Assembly (NCBI RefSeq): GCF_004127215.1
Contig: NZ_QEWJ01000001.1
Coordinates: 434,001 to 498,000, forward strand
From: Streptococcus oralis
GTDB taxonomy: Bacteria; Bacillota; Bacilli; Lactobacillales; Streptococcaceae
DNA: 64,000 bases
Direction: 5' to 3'
In this document: piece by piece, positions 62,023-64,000 of the stretch
Layout: each line of letters starts with the position of its first letter
Position numbering within the stretch: position 1 is the first letter of the stretch
Position numbers and translations under genes: made by a program
The notes under the pieces: model-generated
The model's input: the letters and a program-made list of their open reading frames with translations, nothing else
The model's database searches: none
What the model was told of the DNA's origin: nothing

Positions 62023-63248
62023 GCAAGACTCCCTAACTGACTTTGAAGAAATTCTAGTTCTTTTCGTTGTCTTGGCGTAATTTCTCCTGAACTCATTATT
62101 TTTTTCATATTCTCTTGCATGAACAATCGATCAATCTCAGAAACATACACTAACGAATTAGAAACCCTCTCAACAAGCCATCTTATCGTTCTTTCTACAG
62201 AATAAGGCTCAGGACTAACTGAAAGTCTGATTGCTTCGTCATTTCCAAAAAGACTTTGCCACTTGCTATCATACATTCTAAAACCATGTTCATCAGTACC
62301 ATCATAAATCTGAATCGCACCTTGAAATATCGACCTTGTCAACTCAGCAATCTCAGCACCTTCTAAAACTTCTATAATAAATGACCTTGCCTTGCCTTGC
62401 GAAAATCGAACCTCATACCGATTCCATATCCCAAACAACCTTACGCTATCTGATACGCTTATCCCTTCTTTCTTTGCTATCTCATATCTTTTTTCATAAA
62501 AGTTAAAATACATTTCAGACTGACGACTACCAAGATAAATTGACAAACCTTGCCTATTTTCTACTTCTAAGGGATTCTCAAAATCAAATCCACCTCCACC
62601 AACAAATGAAAAATTTCTTAGATATGGCGAAACAATTTCTTGATTATAATATCTAGTTACTAGAGATGATAAATCAAAGTTATCTTTTGAATCTTCCTGA
62701 ACCATTTCATCAACTGCAATATCTATCCTAGTAACACTAAAATCATTTCCATAACGCTTCTGAATTTTTTCTATAAAATCAATCCAAGTTATATTTTCAT
62801 TTTCAAGATAGACTTCTAACTGTCTGCAGCCTTGACCGCTTAATTGAACCGTGATTCTGTTTTTATCTTCTCCATTCTCACTGTACGAAGAATTAAATCC
62901 TAAAAACCAAATATCCCCATACCGATACAACAGCTCATATTTCATAAATGAGGTCGTTTCAGGTTTAGGCATTATATCAAATCCAAAAAATTCTTTCGCA
63001 ACAAAATAAACATCAATTTCATTATGAAGTGTAAACCTGAAATAATCCACCATATATCTTGTAAGACTAGCATCACATCTTTTCAAACTAAATTGATTTT
63101 TTATTTCTAAAAAATCTGTTTTTTTCAAAGTTCTGTACCCATTCTCATAAGCCTTTAAAGTTGAAACAGGAATACCAGTCTTAATTGATAACTCTTTCCT
63201 AGTCATTTTTTGTTCTTTTCTAAACTCTTTTAACTCTCTTCCGTCCAT
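62019..63248 (-). CDS. mobT: MobT-family relaxase (Rep_trans/Orf20-like) with N-terminal HTH
   Basis: A 409-aa protein. An HTH/XRE domain (residues about 1-50, RELKEFRKEQKMTRKELSIK) is followed by a replication-initiation-factor domain: GFNSSYSENGEDKNRITVQL, VTRIDIAVDEMVQED and LYLGSRQSEMYFNFYEKRYE. Such relaxases nick oriT and start rolling-circle transfer and replication. The start is the ATG at 63246-63248 (MDGRELKEFRK); the longer frame runs back through the hairpin region. It sits directly downstream of the oriT-like hairpin. Confidence 0.87.
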   Translation of the reverse strand: MDGRELKEFRKEQKMTRKELSIKTGIPVSTLKAYENGYRTLKKTDFLEIKNQFSLKRCDASLTRYMVDYFRFTLHNEIDVYFVAKEFFGFDIMPKPETTSFMKYELLYRYGDIWFLGFNSSYSENGEDKNRITVQLSGQGCRQLEVYLENENITWIDFIEKIQKRYGNDFSVTRIDIAVDEMVQEDSKDNFDLSSLVTRYYNQEIVSPYLRNFSFVGGGGFDFENPLEVENRQGLSIYLGSRQSEMYFNFYEKRYEIAKKEGISVSDSVRLFGIWNRYEVRFSQGKARSFIIEVLEGAEIAELTRSIFQGAIQIYDGTDEHGFRMYDSKWQSLFGNDEAIRLSVSPEPYSVERTIRWLVERVSNSLVYVSEIDRLFMQENMKKIMSSGEITPRQRKELEFLQSQLGSLA

Positions 63249-63311
63249 TTCTCCTATAAAACTCCTTATTTTTACTAAAAGGGATACAAGAAATTGCAAA
63301 AAAGACACACC

Positions 63312-63385
63312 TTGAAGCCACGTGGCTGTAAGTGCGAAGTGCATTTTGTAACTCTTGTTACCCACCTATTAGAATAGGTGGGTTA
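63312..63385 (-). other. Candidate oriT (hairpin with TCTAATA core)
   Basis: On the minus strand ACCCACCTATT pairs with AATAGGTGGGT across a 2-nt loop (63360-63383), with TTCTAATAGG at its centre. It lies between the coupling-protein end and mobT, the position of oriT in Tn916/ICESt-type elements, whose hairpins (from memory) have the form ACCCCC...TCTAAYAGGGGGG. A palindrome AGCCACGTGGCT follows at 63317-63328. The nick would be expected near the TCTAATA core. Confidence 0.7.
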
Positions 63386-63389
63386 ATTA

Positions 63390-63485
63390 GTTGAATAGAG
63401 CCTACTAGTGACCGCTAGTGACCGCAGGCGCTCGTCGCTTCGCTTCCTCGCTTCTGCTACTAGCTACTAGTAGGCTCTATTCAAC
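63390..63485. repeat. Perfect 20-bp inverted repeat around a GC-rich 56-bp core next to oriT
   Basis: GTTGAATAGAGCCTACTAGT (63390-63409) and its exact complement ACTAGTAGGCTCTATTCAAC (63466-63485) bracket 56 bp that contain two tandem CTAGTGACCG copies and repeated GCTTCG-like units. The core is GC-rich while the ICE is AT-rich. The structure fits a single-strand origin or a structured transfer-control region; the assignment is inference. Confidence 0.7.
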
Positions 63486-63501
63486 CAACTCTTATCTAAA
63501 C

Positions 63502-63528
63502 AAAAAAAGAGGAGAATAATTCTCCTCA
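63502..63528 (-). terminator. Terminator after the coupling-protein gene
   Basis: GAGGAGAAT pairs with ATTCTCCTC and a T run follows on the minus strand, immediately past the stop at 63530 and before the oriT region. Confidence 0.85.
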
Positions 63529-63529
63529 A

Positions 63530-64000
63530 TCAATATTCTTCAAAAGGATAGTCTTCTAGTATTTCAGTCCACTTCTGAGTACTAGTTTTCTTTAACTCAA
63601 ACAAATCTTTGACCAAGGCCATCTGTCTTTTATCTAAATACAAAAAACCATCTTCTCGACTAACAGTTATGACATCTTTTTCTTCCAATTTATTCAATAG
63701 ATTTTGAACAGATGAAAAACTAACACCAATAGTCCTTGAGAAATCACTCGCCTTCACAAGATCACCAAGATTGTTTTCTCCCTTCTGTCGTTTACCAGCC
63801 ATCAATTCCTGAACCAATTCAGGGCTAGCCTTCTTGACTTCCCCTTTTTGCATTTCCTCTTGCGCTTCCATTTCAGCTTGAAGATTTTCTTTTTCTTCTT
63901 CTGATAATTGAGCATCAGGATTTTCTAAAGGATTGAAAGGATTTTGTCGTCGCTCAATCTTCTCATATTCATCAGTAAAAGAGAATCCCTTTTCTAACAA
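63530..64000 (-). CDS. Probable FtsK/TcpA-type coupling protein, C-terminal part (cut by window edge)
   Basis: An open frame runs off the window, so only the last 156 residues are visible. They begin with an acidic Glu/Gln linker (LSEEEKENLQAEMEAQEEMQ) and end in a winged-helix domain (LGDLVKASDFSRTIGVSFSS then VQNLLNKLEEKDVITVSRED), comparable to the FtsK gamma/Orf21 C-terminus. Position upstream of oriT-mobT is that of TcpA/Orf21. The ATPase core is outside the window, so the call rests on position. Confidence 0.55.
   Translation of the reverse strand: MLEKGFSFTDEYEKIERRQNPFNPLENPDAQLSEEEKENLQAEMEAQEEMQKGEVKKASPELVQELMAGKRQKGENNLGDLVKASDFSRTIGVSFSSVQNLLNKLEEKDVITVSREDGFLYLDKRQMALVKDLFELKKTSTQKWTEILEDYPFEEY

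Noticed and set aside
63421-63465. GC-rich core of the oriT-side repeat resembling plasmid-vector origin flanks (GAGGAAGCG-like).
   Set aside because: The resemblance is only a few bases; the perfect 20-bp flanking arms and the neighbouring oriT make a native structure more likely than vector contamination.
1-64000. tRNA, rRNA, CRISPR arrays, insertion sequences and BOX/RUP repeats.
   Set aside because: I looked for cloverleaf patterns, regularly spaced repeats, transposase motifs and recalled BOX/RUP starts and found none that I could support.
45944-64000. Antibiotic-resistance cargo in the ICE.
   Set aside because: No tet, erm, mef or cat-type gene or motif is visible in the part of the ICE inside the window. 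Cargo may lie beyond it.

Overview
The window is low-GC Firmicute chromosome from a Streptococcus of the mitis group (S. pneumoniae, S. pseudopneumoniae or S. mitis). This rests on gene content and protein resemblance recalled from memory: an AliB-like lipoprotein, a secreted amidase with choline-binding repeats, lysine-type MurE, and gene neighbourhoods such as snf-patB-metB-aliB-murJ-murE, rpsF-ssb-rpsR and murD-murG-divIB. No database search was run.

Region 1 (1-25.8 kb), mostly minus strand, is housekeeping: 5' part of murC, an uncharacterised charged protein, a SNF2 helicase, the sulfur amino-acid pair metB-patB (with a perfect MET-box palindrome upstream), aliB, murJ, divergent murE, csbD, ppaC, a duplicated trmN6/GIY-YIG segment that carries an antitoxin with a truncated toxin, cvfD, a HAD-cyclophilin fusion, the rpsF-ssb-rpsR operon, asnS, aspC and a flavin reductase. 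Region 2 (26-35.3 kb) holds pyrF-pyrE behind a PyrR-type attenuator, the division/peptidoglycan operon murD-murG-divIB, typA, rsuA, a rhodanese and yqgQ.

Region 3 (35.3-41.0 kb) is a lantibiotic-type locus of salivaricin-like layout: NarL-family response regulator, histidine kinase, BceAB/SalXY-type ABC exporter, a 35-residue membrane peptide, an intact 58-residue lantibiotic-like precursor and a second, broken precursor copy. No LanM/LanB, LanC or LanT gene is visible nearby, so it looks like an immunity/regulation remnant or a locus relying on enzymes elsewhere. A LysR regulator, the choline-binding amidase and two small membrane/surface genes follow (41.3-45.5 kb).

Region 4 (about 45.9 kb to the window end) is most of an integrative conjugative element (ICE) of the Tn916/ICESt3/ICEBs1 superfamily, all on the minus strand. 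In transcription order: end of a probable coupling protein, hairpin oriT, MobT-type relaxase, small ORFs including an 8-cysteine microprotein and a frameshifted membrane peptide, an orphan cytosine methyltransferase, small genes including ArdA and two possible ArdA relatives, TcpC/D/E, VirB4-like ATPase, VirB6-like channel protein, lysozyme-CHAP hydrolase, an LPNTG surface protein, membrane proteins, a DUF771-like protein and the tyrosine integrase. No antibiotic-resistance gene is visible. The other ICE end lies outside the window.

Regulation visible in the DNA: several strong promoters, intrinsic terminators after most operons, a PyrR attenuator, a MET-box, and at least three genes (murE, yqgQ, the LysR gene) whose -10 box sits 6-7 nt before the start codon, implying leaderless mRNAs. 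Start codons were moved inward from the longest ORF wherever a ribosome-binding site or family length supported it.
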